From positions 124,001-188,000 of the forward strand of contig NZ_JARVKY010000007.1 of NCBI RefSeq assembly GCF_029813785.1: a DNA stretch of 64,000 nucleotides, written 5' to 3'. Below the pieces are notes generated by a model. The model ran no database searches, had not been told where the DNA came from, and worked only from the letters and a program-made list of their open reading frames with translations. Below are positions 26,655 through 35,920 of this stretch, one piece after another. Position 1 is the first letter of the stretch. Every line of letters begins with the position of its first letter. A program made the position numbers and the translations under genes. This stretch comes from Streptomyces sp. DH41. GTDB taxonomy: Bacteria; Actinomycetota; Actinomycetes; Streptomycetales; Streptomycetaceae.

Positions 26655-27662
26655 ATGACGGCACCATTGCACGAGCCGACCGCGGAAGCGGCCCCAAGTG
26701 CTGCCGAGGAAGCGGCGGTTGCCGGCGCCGACGCCAAGGCGGTACAGGGACGTTCCCTGGGCCGGATCGCCTGGGAGCGCCTGAAACGGGACAAGTTGGC
26801 CCTGACGGGCGGAATCGTGGTGCTCGTCCTGATCGTGATCGCGGTGTTCGCGCCCATGATCACCTCCCTCTACGGGCAGGATCCCAACGCCTTCAACGAG
26901 GACAAGATCGACCCGCTGTTCGGCACCCCCGTGGGGTCCCTGGGCGGGATCAGCGGCGAGCACTGGCTCGGCGTCGAGCCGGTCAACGGCCGCGACGTCT
27001 TCGCCCGCATCGTCCACGGCGCCCGGATCTCGCTGCTCGTCGGCTTCCTGTCCGCGTTGGTCGCCGTGGTCATCGGCACCGTCCTGGGCGTCCTGGCCGG
27101 CTTCTTCGGCGGCTGGGTCGACGCCCTCATCAGCCGCGTCATGGACGGCCTGCTGGCCTTCCCGCAGCTGCTGTTCATCATCGCGCTGGTCTCCGTCATG
27201 CCCGACAACATGCTCGGACTGAGCGGCACGGGCGTGCGACTGCTCATGATGATCCTGGTCATCGGCTTCTTCGGCTGGCCCTACATCGGTCGCGTGGTCC
27301 GCGGCCAGACACTCTCGATGCGTGAACGGGAGTACGTCGAGGCGGCCCGGTCCCTGGGAGCCGGACGGTTCTACATCCTGTTCAAGGAACTGCTGCCCAA
27401 CCTGGTGGCGCCGATCATCGTCTACACCACGATGATGATCCCCACCAACATCCTCACCGAGGCGGCACTCAGCTTCCTGGGCGTGGGCGTCAAGCCGCCC
27501 ACCTCGTCCTGGGGGCAGATGCTCTCGAGCGCGATCGACTACTACAAGTCGGACCCCATGTACATGGTGGTCCCCGGTGTGGCGATCTTCATCACCGTTC
27601 TTGCCTTCAACCTCTTCGGGGACGGCGTGCGCGACGCGCTGGACCCGAAGGGCTCCCGCTGA
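26655..27662 (+). CDS. Oligopeptide ABC transporter permease, OppC/DppC type
   Basis: Membrane protein of 335 aa with a hydrophilic N-terminal extension of about 55 residues, then six helices. It carries the binding-protein-dependent permease signature in EYVEAARSLGAGRFYILFKELLPN (the EAA loop that contacts the ATPase). The N-terminal domain is the OppC_N type. It is the first gene of the transporter operon, ahead of the binding protein and OppB-type permease; most operons start with the binding protein. A GAGGGG lies about 11 bases before the ATG. Confidence 0.92.
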   Translation: MTAPLHEPTAEAAPSAAEEAAVAGADAKAVQGRSLGRIAWERLKRDKLALTGGIVVLVLIVIAVFAPMITSLYGQDPNAFNEDKIDPLFGTPVGSLGGISGEHWLGVEPVNGRDVFARIVHGARISLLVGFLSALVAVVIGTVLGVLAGFFGGWVDALISRVMDGLLAFPQLLFIIALVSVMPDNMLGLSGTGVRLLMMILVIGFFGWPYIGRVVRGQTLSMREREYVEAARSLGAGRFYILFKELLPNLVAPIIVYTTMMIPTNILTEAALSFLGVGVKPPTSSWGQMLSSAIDYYKSDPMYMVVPGVAIFITVLAFNLFGDGVRDALDPKGSR

Positions 27663-27732
27663 CCTGCCGTACCGGCAAGCGACCCGTGGTTCCCGCACGG
27701 GGTCTCTCATCTAATCCGGAGGATCCGAGATC

Positions 27733-29538
27733 GTGACTACCCAACGCACCTCAGGGCGGCGCAAGCAGGCTTTGGCCGCTGCCGCAGTGGTCGCCGCGCT
27801 GCTGACCACGGCGGCGTGCGGCGGCGGCGGCGACGACGGCGGCAACGGCGGCGGCTCGAAGAACGGCGCGGCCACCTTCGACGCGGCCAACAACAAGGTC
27901 CTTCAGGCCTCCGAGGCCAAGAAGGGCGGCGAGCTGAAGTTCGCGAGCACGCAGGACGCCGACTCGTGGGACACCACGCGCGGCTACTACGGCTTCATGT
28001 GGAACTTCTCCCGCTACTACAGCCGCCAGCTCGTCACGAACAAGACGGAGCCGGGCAAGACCGGCGCCGAGGTCACCCCCGACCTCGCCACCGACGTCGC
28101 CAAGGTCTCGGACGACGGCAAGACCTACACGTACACCCTGCGTGACGGCATCACCTGGGAGGACGGCAAGCCGATCACCTCCAAGGACGTCAAGTACGGC
28201 ATCGAGCGCGTGTGGGCGCAGGACGTGCTGTCCGGCGGTCCGACGTACCTGAAGGAGGTGCTCGACCCGAAGGACGAGTACCAGGGTCCGTACAAGGACA
28301 AGTCCAAGGACAAGCTGGGTCTGAAGGCGATCGAGACGCCGGACGACAAGACGATCATCTTCAAGCTGCCGCAGGCCAACTCGGACTTCGAGGAGATGCT
28401 CGCGCTGACCTCGGCGTCCCCGGTCCGCCAGGACAAGGACACGAAGTCCAAGTACGGCCTGCGTCCGTTCTCCTCGGGCCCGTACAAGTTCGAGTCCTAC
28501 AGCCCGAACAAGGACCTGACCCTGGTCCGCAACACGGAGTGGAAGCAGGAGTCGGACCCGGTCCGCAAGGCGTACCCGGACAAGATCACGATCAAGTTCT
28601 TCTCCAACGCCAACGACCTGGACGCCCGCCTGATCGCCGGCGACTACGACCTGGACCTGGCCCAGACCGGCCTGTCCCCGCAGGGCCGCACCACCGCCCT
28701 GAAGGAGCACAAGGGCAACCTGGACAACCCGGTCTCGGGTTACATCCGGTACGCCTCGTTCCCGCAGAACGTGGAGCCGTTCAACAACATCCACTGCCGC
28801 AAGGCCGTGCTCTACGGGGCCGACCACGTCTCGCTGCAGACCGCGCGCGGCGGCCCGGTCGCCGGTGGCGACATCGGCACCAACATGCTGCCGCCGGCCG
28901 TCCCGGGCTCCGAGGGCCAGAAGTACGACCCGTACAAGATGGCCACCGACAACAAGAACGGCAACGTCGAGAAGGCCAAGGAAGAGCTGAAGGCCTGCGG
29001 CAAGCCGAACGGCTTCAAGACCACCATCGCGGTCCGCAACAACAAGCCGGTCGAGGTGGCCACCGCCGAGTCCCTCCAGGCGTCGCTGAAGAAGGTCGGC
29101 ATCGACGTCGAGATCGACCAGTACGACGGTTCGCAGTACGCCAGCGTCATCGGTAGCCCCACGAACGTGAAGAAGAAGGGCTACGGCATCATCATCATGG
29201 GCTGGGGCCCGGACTTCCCGTCCGTGCAGGGCTACGGTCTGCCGCTGTGGCACAGCGACTACATCCTCGACAGCGCGAACAACAACTTCGCGATGATCGA
29301 CGACCCGAAGATCGACGGTCTCTTCGCCGACTACCTGACGCAGAAGGACAGCGCGGGCAAGGAGAAGATCGCCACGGAGATCAACCACAAGATCATGGAG
29401 GGCGCGTACTACCTGCCCTTCGTCTTCGAGAAGTTCATCAACTGGCGCTCCCCCCGACTGGCGAACGTGTACACGACCGACGCTTACAGCGGTATGTACG
29501 ACTTCGTCAACCTCGGCCTGAAGAACCCGCAGAAGTAA
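27733..29538 (+). CDS. Oligopeptide-binding lipoprotein (SBP family 5)
   Basis: Extracytoplasmic solute-binding protein of 601 aa. A signal peptide ends in the lipobox LTTAAC, followed by a Gly/Asp-rich linker. The SBP_bac_5 fold spans the rest, with YTYTLRDGITWEDGKPITSKDV and VKYGIERV in the first lobe and YYLPFVFEKF near the end. It captures peptides outside the membrane for the OppB/C channel. GTG start with GGAGG eleven bases upstream. A perfect hairpin after the stop should let this gene be expressed above the downstream ones. Confidence 0.94.
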   Translation: MTTQRTSGRRKQALAAAAVVAALLTTAACGGGGDDGGNGGGSKNGAATFDAANNKVLQASEAKKGGELKFASTQDADSWDTTRGYYGFMWNFSRYYSRQLVTNKTEPGKTGAEVTPDLATDVAKVSDDGKTYTYTLRDGITWEDGKPITSKDVKYGIERVWAQDVLSGGPTYLKEVLDPKDEYQGPYKDKSKDKLGLKAIETPDDKTIIFKLPQANSDFEEMLALTSASPVRQDKDTKSKYGLRPFSSGPYKFESYSPNKDLTLVRNTEWKQESDPVRKAYPDKITIKFFSNANDLDARLIAGDYDLDLAQTGLSPQGRTTALKEHKGNLDNPVSGYIRYASFPQNVEPFNNIHCRKAVLYGADHVSLQTARGGPVAGGDIGTNMLPPAVPGSEGQKYDPYKMATDNKNGNVEKAKEELKACGKPNGFKTTIAVRNNKPVEVATAESLQASLKKVGIDVEIDQYDGSQYASVIGSPTNVKKKGYGIIIMGWGPDFPSVQGYGLPLWHSDYILDSANNNFAMIDDPKIDGLFADYLTQKDSAGKEKIATEINHKIMEGAYYLPFVFEKFINWRSPRLANVYTTDAYSGMYDFVNLGLKNPQK

Positions 29539-29595
29539 CCGGTACACCCGCCGTACGGCACGAAAGGCAGGTGAAGGCCGGCGCGGCGTGACCGC

Positions 29596-29622
29596 GGGCC
29601 GCCGGACGATCTCCGGCGGCCC
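29596..29622 (+). terminator. Stem-loop between binding protein and OppB genes
   Basis: GGGCCGCCGG (29596-29605) and CCGGCGGCCC (29613-29622) form a perfect 10-bp stem with a 7-nt loop. It lies 57 bp after the binding-protein stop and 23 bp before the OppB start. It is better read as a partial terminator or 3' stabilising stem than as the end of the operon. Confidence 0.6.
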
Positions 29623-29645
29623 TGGTCCGCAGCGGGCCGCAACCC

Positions 29646-30644
29646 GTGCTCGCTTACCTCATCAGGCGGCTGTTCGCCGCCGCTGTGATGCTCGTCGTCA
29701 TCATTCTGGTGGTCTTCGGCATCTTCTTCCTCGTCCCCAAGTGGGCGGGCGTCGACATCGCCCTGAGCTTCGTCGGCAAGCAGGCGGACCCCGCCGCCGT
29801 CGAAGGGGTGCGGGAGAAGCTGGGCCTGGCCGAGCCGGTCTACGTCCAGGCCTGGGAGTTCTTCAAGGGCATCTTCGCGGGCCGCACCTACGCGGCCGGC
29901 GGTGACGTCACCAACTGCTCCGCGCCGTGCTTCGGCTACTCCTTCCGTACCGAGCAGTCCGTCTGGCCGGTGCTCACCGAGCGTTTCCCGGTGACCCTGG
30001 CTCTCGCGCTCGGCGCGGCCGTGCTGTGGCTGATCTTCGGTCTCGCCGCCGGTGTGCTCTCCGCGCTCAAGCGGGGCACCCTGTGGGACCGCGGCGCGAT
30101 GGTCGTCGCGCTGGCGGGCGTCTCCCTCCCCATCTACTTCACCGGTCTGGTCAGCCTCGCGGTCTTCTCCTACGGGCTGGGCTGGATCAACGGTGAGTTC
30201 GTACCCCTGGAGGAGAGCTTCACCGGCTGGTTCGGCGGCATGCTCCTGCCCTGGGTCACCCTGGCCTTCCTGTACGCCGCGATGTACGCCCGGATCACCC
30301 GGGCCACCATGATGGAGATCCTCGGCGAGGACTACATCCGCACCGCGCGTGCCAAGGGCCTCAAGGAGCAGGTCGTCATCCGCAAGCACGCCATGCGGTC
30401 GACCCTGACCCCCCTGCTCACCATGCTCGGCATGGACCTCGGCGCCCTCATGGGCGGCGCGATCCTGACCGAGACCACGTTCAGCCTCCCCGGCCTCGGC
30501 CAGAAGGTGCTGGACGCGATCCAGAACCAGGACCTGCCCTTTATCCTTGGCGTCGTCCTGATCACTTCTCTCGCGGTGCTGATCGCCAACCTCGTGGTGG
30601 ACGTCCTGTACGCCGTGATCGACCCCCGAGTGAGGCTCGCATGA
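29646..30644 (+). CDS. Oligopeptide ABC transporter permease, OppB/DppB type
   Basis: Membrane protein of 332 aa, with the opening LAYLIRRLFAAAVMLVVIILVVFGIFF and periplasmic region typical of OppB. The permease EAA loop contains DYIRTARAKGLKEQ. It forms the translocation path with the OppC-type subunit encoded two genes upstream. The GTG start lacks a clear ribosome site, so translation may depend on coupling or the nearby hairpin. Its stop overlaps the next ATG (ATGA), which couples it to the OppD-type ATPase. Confidence 0.92.
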   Translation: MLAYLIRRLFAAAVMLVVIILVVFGIFFLVPKWAGVDIALSFVGKQADPAAVEGVREKLGLAEPVYVQAWEFFKGIFAGRTYAAGGDVTNCSAPCFGYSFRTEQSVWPVLTERFPVTLALALGAAVLWLIFGLAAGVLSALKRGTLWDRGAMVVALAGVSLPIYFTGLVSLAVFSYGLGWINGEFVPLEESFTGWFGGMLLPWVTLAFLYAAMYARITRATMMEILGEDYIRTARAKGLKEQVVIRKHAMRSTLTPLLTMLGMDLGALMGGAILTETTFSLPGLGQKVLDAIQNQDLPFILGVVLITSLAVLIANLVVDVLYAVIDPRVRLA

Positions 30645-31738
30645 CCGACCTCAGCAAGAGCGGAGCCGCCGTGGGCGAGCCCACCGGCACCTCGCCCGCG
30701 CCGAAGGCCTTCCTGGAAGTACGCGACCTGAAGGTGCACTTCCCGACCGACGACGGCCTGGTCAAGTCCGTCGACGGCCTCAGCTTCCAGCTGGAGAAGG
30801 GCAAGACCCTCGGCATCGTGGGCGAGTCCGGTTCCGGCAAGTCGGTGACCTCGCTCGGCATCATGGGCCTGCACACCGCCGGCCAGTACGGCAGGCGCAA
30901 GGCGCAGATCTCGGGCGAGATCTGGCTGGACGGCACCGAGCTGCTGTCCGCCGACCCGGACCACGTGCGCAAGCTGCGCGGCCGTGAGATGGCGATGATC
31001 TTCCAGGACCCGCTGTCCGCGCTGCACCCGTACTACACGATCGGCCAGCAGATCGTGGAGGCGTACCGCATCCACCACAAGGTGGACAAGAAGACCGCCA
31101 AGCGCCGTGCCGTGGAGATGCTCGACCGCGTCGGCATCCCGCAGCCGGACAAGCGGGTGGACAGCTACCCGCACGAGTTCTCCGGCGGTATGCGCCAGCG
31201 CGCGATGATCGCGATGTCGCTGGTCAACAACCCCGAGCTGCTCATCGCCGACGAACCGACCACCGCCCTGGACGTGACCGTCCAGGCGCAGATCCTCGAC
31301 CTCATCCGGGACCTGCAGACGGAGTTCGGCTCGGCGGTCATCATCATCACCCACGACCTGGGCGTCGTCGCCGAGCTGGCCGACGACCTGCTGGTGATGT
31401 ACGGCGGCCGGTGCGTCGAGCGAGGTCCGGCGGAGAAGGTGTTCTACGAGCCCCGGCACCCCTACACCTGGGGCCTGCTCGGCTCGATGCCGCGGCTCGA
31501 CCGCGACCAGCAGGAACGCCTCATCCCGGTCAAGGGCTCCCCGCCCTCACTCATCAACCTCCCGTCCGGCTGCGCCTTCAACCCGCGCTGCCCGTACGCC
31601 GACGTGCCCAAGGACGACGTCACCCGCACGGTCCGCCCCGACCTGACCGAGGTCGGCAGCAAGCACTGGGCCGCCTGCCACATGTCGCAGGAGCAGCGGG
31701 AGCGTATCTGGACCGAAGAGATTGCGCCGAAGCTGTGA
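30641..31738 (+). CDS. Oligopeptide ABC transporter ATPase, OppD/DppD type
   Basis: ATP-binding subunit of 365 aa. Walker A is [11 protein letters not shown], the signature [12 protein letters not shown], Walker [15 protein letters not shown], and the H-loop ITHDLGV. The C-terminal oligo_HPY domain contains [15 protein letters not shown], whose Cys residues in relatives hold an Fe-S cluster. It overlaps the OppB stop by four bases and its own stop overlaps the next gene's GTG, so OppB-OppD-OppF are tightly coupled. Confidence 0.94.
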   Translation: MTDLSKSGAAVGEPTGTSPAPKAFLEVRDLKVHFPTDDGLVKSVDGLSFQLEKGKTLGIVGESGSGKSVTSLGIMGLHTAGQYGRRKAQISGEIWLDGTELLSADPDHVRKLRGREMAMIFQDPLSALHPYYTIGQQIVEAYRIHHKVDKKTAKRRAVEMLDRVGIPQPDKRVDSYPHEFSGGMRQRAMIAMSLVNNPELLIADEPTTALDVTVQAQILDLIRDLQTEFGSAVIIITHDLGVVAELADDLLVMYGGRCVERGPAEKVFYEPRHPYTWGLLGSMPRLDRDQQERLIPVKGSPPSLINLPSGCAFNPRCPYADVPKDDVTRTVRPDLTEVGSKHWAACHMSQEQRERIWTEEIAPKL

Positions 31739-33075
31739 GCGAGAACGCCAAGGACGAAGCAGTGGCCATCCCTGCGCAGAGCGACGGCACACAGAGCGAG
31801 GCCGCCGGCACCGCCACCCTCACCAAGGACGCCGCCCCCGGCGAGACCCTGCTGAAGGTGACCGGGCTGCAGAAGCACTTCCCGATCAAGAAGGGCCTGC
31901 TGCAGCGCCAGGTCGGCGCCGTGCGCGCCGTCGACGGCATCGACTTCGAGGTCAAGGCCGGTGAGACCCTCGGTGTCGTGGGCGAGTCCGGCTGCGGCAA
32001 GTCGACCATGGGCCGGCTGATCACCCGTCTCCTGGAGCCGACCGCCGGCAAGGTCGAGTTCCAGGGCAAGGACATCACCCACCTCGGGGTCGGCGGCATG
32101 CGCCCGCTGCGCCGCGACGTGCAGATGATCTTCCAGGACCCGTACTCCTCGCTGAACCCGCGCCACACCATCGGCACGATCATCAGCGCTCCCTTCCGCC
32201 TCCAGGGCGTCGAGCCCGAGGGCGGGGTCAAGAAGGAGGTGCAGCGGCTGCTGTCGGTGGTCGGTCTCAACCCCGAGCACTACAACCGCTACCCGCACGA
32301 GTTCTCCGGCGGTCAGCGCCAGCGCATCGGCATCGCCCGCGCGCTCGCGCTGAACCCCAAGCTGGTCGTGGCGGACGAGCCGGTCTCCGCGCTCGACGTG
32401 TCGATCCAGGCACAGGTCGTCAACCTGCTCGACGACCTCCAGCAGGAGCTGGGCCTGACGTACGTGATCATCGCGCACGACCTGTCCGTCGTCCGGCACG
32501 TCTCGGACCGGATCGCGGTGATGTACCTCGGCAAGATCATGGAGCTGGCCGACCGCGACCTGATCTACAAGACGCCGATGCACCCGTACACCAAGGCGCT
32601 GATGTCGGCGGTCCCGATCCCGGACCCGTCCCGCAAGTCGGCCAAGAGCGAGCGCATCCTGCTCAAGGGCGACGTGCCCTCGCCGATCGCCCCGCCGAGC
32701 GGCTGCCGCTTCCACACCCGGTGCTGGAAGGCGACGCAGATCTGCACGACGACCGAGCCGCCGCTCAAGGAGCTGCGTCCCGGACAGCAGGTCGCCTGCC
32801 ACCACCCGGAGAACTTCGAGGACCAGGCCCCGCAGGACGTCGTCCTGCTCTCCGACGCCAAGGAGGCGGCGGAGCTGGTGTCCGAGGAGGCCCTGGCGGC
32901 GTCGGCGGCGACCTCGGCGGCGGTGGCCGCGGAGGTCGAGGCGGTCGAGGCGGAGGCCGAGCGCACGGAGGCCGCCGAGGCGACCGAGGCCACCGAGGAC
33001 ACCGCGAGCGGTGACAAGCCCGGTGCCGAGGGTGCCGACGGCACCGACGAGGAGCCTCCCGCCAAGGGGAAGTGA
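31735..33075 (+). CDS. Oligopeptide ABC transporter ATPase, OppF/DppF type
   Basis: Second ATPase subunit, 446 aa from the GTG at 31735 (GTGA overlap with OppD); a GTG at 31762 is the alternative. It has [38 protein letters not shown] and the oligo_HPY domain with [12 protein letters not shown]. After residue 365 comes an unusual tail of about 80 residues made almost only of Ala, Glu, Val, Thr, Gly and Asp. Most OppF proteins stop near the oligo_HPY domain, so this tail is an addition, probably disordered or helical. It is the last gene of the operon. Confidence 0.93.
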   Translation: MSENAKDEAVAIPAQSDGTQSEAAGTATLTKDAAPGETLLKVTGLQKHFPIKKGLLQRQVGAVRAVDGIDFEVKAGETLGVVGESGCGKSTMGRLITRLLEPTAGKVEFQGKDITHLGVGGMRPLRRDVQMIFQDPYSSLNPRHTIGTIISAPFRLQGVEPEGGVKKEVQRLLSVVGLNPEHYNRYPHEFSGGQRQRIGIARALALNPKLVVADEPVSALDVSIQAQVVNLLDDLQQELGLTYVIIAHDLSVVRHVSDRIAVMYLGKIMELADRDLIYKTPMHPYTKALMSAVPIPDPSRKSAKSERILLKGDVPSPIAPPSGCRFHTRCWKATQICTTTEPPLKELRPGQQVACHHPENFEDQAPQDVVLLSDAKEAAELVSEEALAASAATSAAVAAEVEAVEAEAERTEAAEATEATEDTASGDKPGAEGADGTDEEPPAKGK

Positions 33076-33081
33076 CCTTGC

Positions 33082-33132
33082 CCTGCCGATGAGCCCCCGC
33101 CTTCGTTTGGAAGGCGGGGGCTCATCGGCAGG
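33082..33132 (+). terminator. 23-bp perfect hairpin ending the transporter operon
   Basis: Arm 33082-33104 (CCTGCCGATGAGCCCCCGCC then TTC) is fully complementary to 33110-33132, with a 5-nt loop GTTTG. It starts six bases after the OppF stop. The length and perfection are exceptional. The right arm ends only 13 bases before the next gene's GTG, so it also forms the leader of that gene. There is no T-run. Confidence 0.85.
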
Positions 33133-33145
33133 TAAGAATGGAAGG

Positions 33146-33805
33146 GTGTACGAGCAGATCTTCACGCCCACCGTCCAGCACACGCTCGACCTGGTCGGCA
33201 TCTTCGTCTTCGCCATCTCCGGCGCGCTGCTGGCCGTACGCAAGAACTTCGACGTGTTCGGCATCGCCGTACTCGCCGAGGTCACCGCGCTGGGCGGCGG
33301 GCTGTTCCGGGACCTGGTCATCGGCGCCGTACCGCCCGCGGCCTTCACGGACCTGGGGTATTTCATCACCCCGCTCTTCGCCACCCTGCTGGTCTTCTTC
33401 CTCCACCCGCATGTGGAGCGCCTCCAGACCGGCGTGAACATCTTCGACGCGGCCGGCCTCGGCCTGTTCTGCGTCGCCGGCACGGTCAAGGCGTACGACT
33501 ACGGGCTCGGCCTGACCGCCTCCGCCTGCCTGGGCCTGACCACCGCGGTGGGCGGCGGCGTACTGCGGGACGTGCTGGCCAACGAGGTGCCCTCGCTGCT
33601 GCGCTGGGACCGCGACCTGTACGCCGTCCCGGCGATCGTCGGCGCCACCATGGTCGCCCTGTGCATCCGCTACGACGCCCTCACCCCGTTCACCACCGGC
33701 CTCGCGGTGGTCACGGCCTTCGTCCTGCGCCTGCTCGCCCTGCGGTTCCACTGGCGGGCACCGCGTGCCTGGAACCGGCGGTCGACGGTGACGGAGGGGG
33801 AGTGA
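33146..33805 (+). CDS. TRIC-type cation channel family protein (UPF0126)
   Basis: Membrane protein of 219 aa with two repeats of a three-helix unit plus a seventh helix, as in bacterial TRIC channels. Repeat 1 has FVFAISGALLAVRKNFDVFG and GGGLFRDLVIG; repeat 2 has GLFCVAGTVKAYDYG and GGGVLRDVLANEVP. The paired GGG-RD motifs are typical of the family. It probably conducts potassium or other cations. The GTG has GGAAGG directly upstream. It follows the 23-bp hairpin, so its promoter must lie within or upstream of that element, or it relies on read-through. Confidence 0.88.
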   Translation: MYEQIFTPTVQHTLDLVGIFVFAISGALLAVRKNFDVFGIAVLAEVTALGGGLFRDLVIGAVPPAAFTDLGYFITPLFATLLVFFLHPHVERLQTGVNIFDAAGLGLFCVAGTVKAYDYGLGLTASACLGLTTAVGGGVLRDVLANEVPSLLRWDRDLYAVPAIVGATMVALCIRYDALTPFTTGLAVVTAFVLRLLALRFHWRAPRAWNRRSTVTEGE

Positions 33806-33817
33806 GGCCCGGCGGCG

Positions 33818-35044
33818 CTATCGCCGGTCAGGGACCTCGACGTCCTTGACGAACACCAGGCCGTCGATCGAGGCCAGGTGGGCCGGGTCCAGCGAGGCGT
33901 AACCGAACCAGGGGGACACGCGGGCCGCGGGCCGCGGGTCGCCGAGAGCGGTGGCCAGGCGGGAGGCGTCGACGACGCAGCGCCCCTGAGGCAGCCCGTA
34001 CAGGAGTCCCTCGACGGTGTCCGGCGGCGGGGTGCCCACCCCCTGGTGCCGGATCGTGCCGAGTGCCGTGGCGAAGAAGGCGTACTCCTCGCCGAGCCGG
34101 GCGCTGACCAGCGCACCGGCACTCCACCACTCCACCTTCCCCTGCCACATCCGCATCGTGCTCTTCTCCCGCTGGAGATGGGCGTTCTGGGCGTTGACGA
34201 GGGCCGGGCCCCGATCGGCGAGCGCGAGGAGGTTGTCGGCCATCATCCGGTCCCGCAGGCCCAGCAGCCGGTTCATACGGGCCGGTGAGGTGTCGGCCAT
34301 CCAGTGGTGGTACCGCAGCAGGCCGGCCGCGGTCCGCCCGTACAGGTGCGCCCGGTCCCAGTCGTCCCGCGAGGCCGCCGCGAGCAGGTGAGGCGTCTGC
34401 TCGTCGAGCAGCGACACCAGGTCGTCGGCGAGCAGCCGCAGCTCCCGGGCCTCGGCGGACCGCCCAACGGACCGGGCCGGGTCCGTCATCGCGGCGGGCT
34501 CGGTCCACCGGTCGTCGGCGCCGAGCAGGCGGTCGAGCGTTTCGGCGGTGCACGGGAGCAGGTCCGCGTCCACCCGGGCCGCGAGGCAACCGTGGAGCGC
34601 GGTGAGGGCCTGGCGGGGGCTCGCGGCGCCGGTGATCTCCAGCGGTCCGTCGAAACCGGCGAAGCGGAGCCGCTCCGAGGCGGGCCGGCCCTCGTCGTGG
34701 ACGCGCTCGTTGTGGGAGCGCATCCAGCGCACGAGCTCGCGATTGCCCGCGTACGCGCCCCAGCCGTGGCTGAACCCGCGCTCCATGACCTCGTCGAGGG
34801 TGCCCGTGCCCGAGGTGACGTAGTCGTCCACGACCAGACCCATCAGGCAGTCGCTCTCGATCGCGATCGTCCGGTAGCCCTCCTGCTCGACGAGTTGCCG
34901 GAAGAGCTCGTTGCGCACCTCGAGCAGGGTGTCCTCGCCGTGGGTGGGCTCGCCCAGGGCGAGCAGCCGGGGCCGGGCGGGGAGCAGCCCCATGACGGCG
35001 GCGGTCTCGACGGGGTGGACGGTGTCCTTGATGACAGTGGCCAT
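33818..35044 (-). CDS. Erythromycin esterase family protein
   Basis: Protein of 408 aa from the ATG at 35044, in the EreA/EreB superfamily. Near the N-terminus it has LLALGEPTHGEDTLLEVRNEL, where the His is at the catalytic position of macrolide esterases, and AIESDC shortly after. A later stretch LVNAQNAHLQREKS matches the second conserved His region. True EreA/B open the macrolactone ring of erythromycin, but most actinomycete homologues act on unknown esters. It diverges from a two-HTH MerR regulator, with a perfect dyad in the 58-bp gap, so regulation by that protein is likely. Confidence 0.82.
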   Translation of the reverse strand: MATVIKDTVHPVETAAVMGLLPARPRLLALGEPTHGEDTLLEVRNELFRQLVEQEGYRTIAIESDCLMGLVVDDYVTSGTGTLDEVMERGFSHGWGAYAGNRELVRWMRSHNERVHDEGRPASERLRFAGFDGPLEITGAASPRQALTALHGCLAARVDADLLPCTAETLDRLLGADDRWTEPAAMTDPARSVGRSAEARELRLLADDLVSLLDEQTPHLLAAASRDDWDRAHLYGRTAAGLLRYHHWMADTSPARMNRLLGLRDRMMADNLLALADRGPALVNAQNAHLQREKSTMRMWQGKVEWWSAGALVSARLGEEYAFFATALGTIRHQGVGTPPPDTVEGLLYGLPQGRCVVDASRLATALGDPRPAARVSPWFGYASLDPAHLASIDGLVFVKDVEVPDRR

Positions 35045-35048
35045 GCCC

Positions 35049-35064
35049 TCAACGCTATCGTTGA
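35049..35064. promoter_or_regulatory. Dyad between esterase and TioE-type regulator
   Basis: TCAACGCTATCGTTGA: two perfect 6-bp arms with a 4-bp spacer, five bases upstream of the esterase start and about 38 bases upstream of the regulator start. A TACAGT box (35090-35095) ends seven bases before the regulator ATG. The dyad is a candidate binding site for the adjacent MerR-type protein. Confidence 0.5.
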
Positions 35065-35102
35065 ACCTTCGGTGGAGACTTTGTCGCGCTACAGTCCTCC
35101 TC

Positions 35103-35894
35103 ATGGCCGAAAAGCTTCAACACGGTGGCAGGCTCAGGCCGATCGACCTGGCACGCGCGTACGGCCTGTCGACGCAGGCCGTCAGGAACTACGAGGAGGC
35201 CGGCATCCTTCCCGCCGCCGGTCGCACGACCCACGGCTACCGCACCTACACCTCCCTGCACGCACAGGCGCTGGGCGCGTTCCTCGCCCTGCTGCCCGGC
35301 CACGGCCACCGGTCGGCTGCCTCGATCATGCGGGCCGTGAACCGGGGCGCGGCGGACGAGGCGTACCGGCTCATCGACGAGAGCCACGCCCAACTGCTCG
35401 CCGACCGGCGGACACTCCAGGCCGTGGAGAGCGCGCTGCGCGACCTGGCGCCCGCGGAGGTGCCCGTGTCCGGTGCGGCGGTGCCCCGTCCGGGCGGTAC
35501 GTTCGTCGGGCCGCTGGCGGCGGAGCTCGGGGTCCGGCCCGCGACGCTGCGCAAGTGGGAGCGTGCCGGGCTGCTGCGCCCGCGCCGCGACCCGCTGACC
35601 GGGTACCGCGTCTACGGCGAGGCCGACGTACGGGACGCCCGGCTGGCCCACCAGCTCAGGCGGGGCGGCTACCTGCTGGAGCAGATCGCTCCCGTGATCG
35701 CCCAGGTGCGGGACGCCGGTGGAGCGGAACCGCTGGAGGCCACCCTGCGCGACTGGCACGACCGGGTCTCCGCCCGCGGCCGGGCGATGCTGTCGGGCGC
35801 CGCCGAACTGGAGGCGTACCTCCGCGAGCGGCGGAGGCGTCCCGCCGTGAGTGCGGACGAGACCGTGACCGGAATTTCACAAGCTACCGCTTAG
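35103..35894 (+). CDS. MerR-type regulator with two HTH domains (TioE-like)
   Basis: Regulator of 263 aa with two MerR-like winged helices in one chain. The first is RPIDLARAYGLSTQAVRNYEEAG ... GYRTYT (residues 11-55). The second is GPLAAELGVRPATLRKWERAGLL ... GYRVYGEADV (about 136-185). The region between resembles a dimerisation helix. Such fused proteins are the TioE family, named after a gene of the thiocoraline cluster. The start at 35103 lacks a ribosome site and follows a TACAGT box by seven bases, so the mRNA is probably leaderless. It probably controls the divergent esterase gene and itself. Confidence 0.87.
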   Translation: MAEKLQHGGRLRPIDLARAYGLSTQAVRNYEEAGILPAAGRTTHGYRTYTSLHAQALGAFLALLPGHGHRSAASIMRAVNRGAADEAYRLIDESHAQLLADRRTLQAVESALRDLAPAEVPVSGAAVPRPGGTFVGPLAAELGVRPATLRKWERAGLLRPRRDPLTGYRVYGEADVRDARLAHQLRRGGYLLEQIAPVIAQVRDAGGAEPLEATLRDWHDRVSARGRAMLSGAAELEAYLRERRRRPAVSADETVTGISQATA

Positions 35895-35920
35895 TAGCCT
35901 GTCTGTTGTACCGTGCAGCC

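Noticed and set aside
34304..35920. Very long open frame on the plus strand through the esterase gene into the thioesterase
   Set aside because: It is a high-G+C shadow. The sequence is low-complexity Arg/Pro/Gly, no start has a ribosome site, and the opposite strand carries the esterase motifs. Only the part from 35921 is a real gene.
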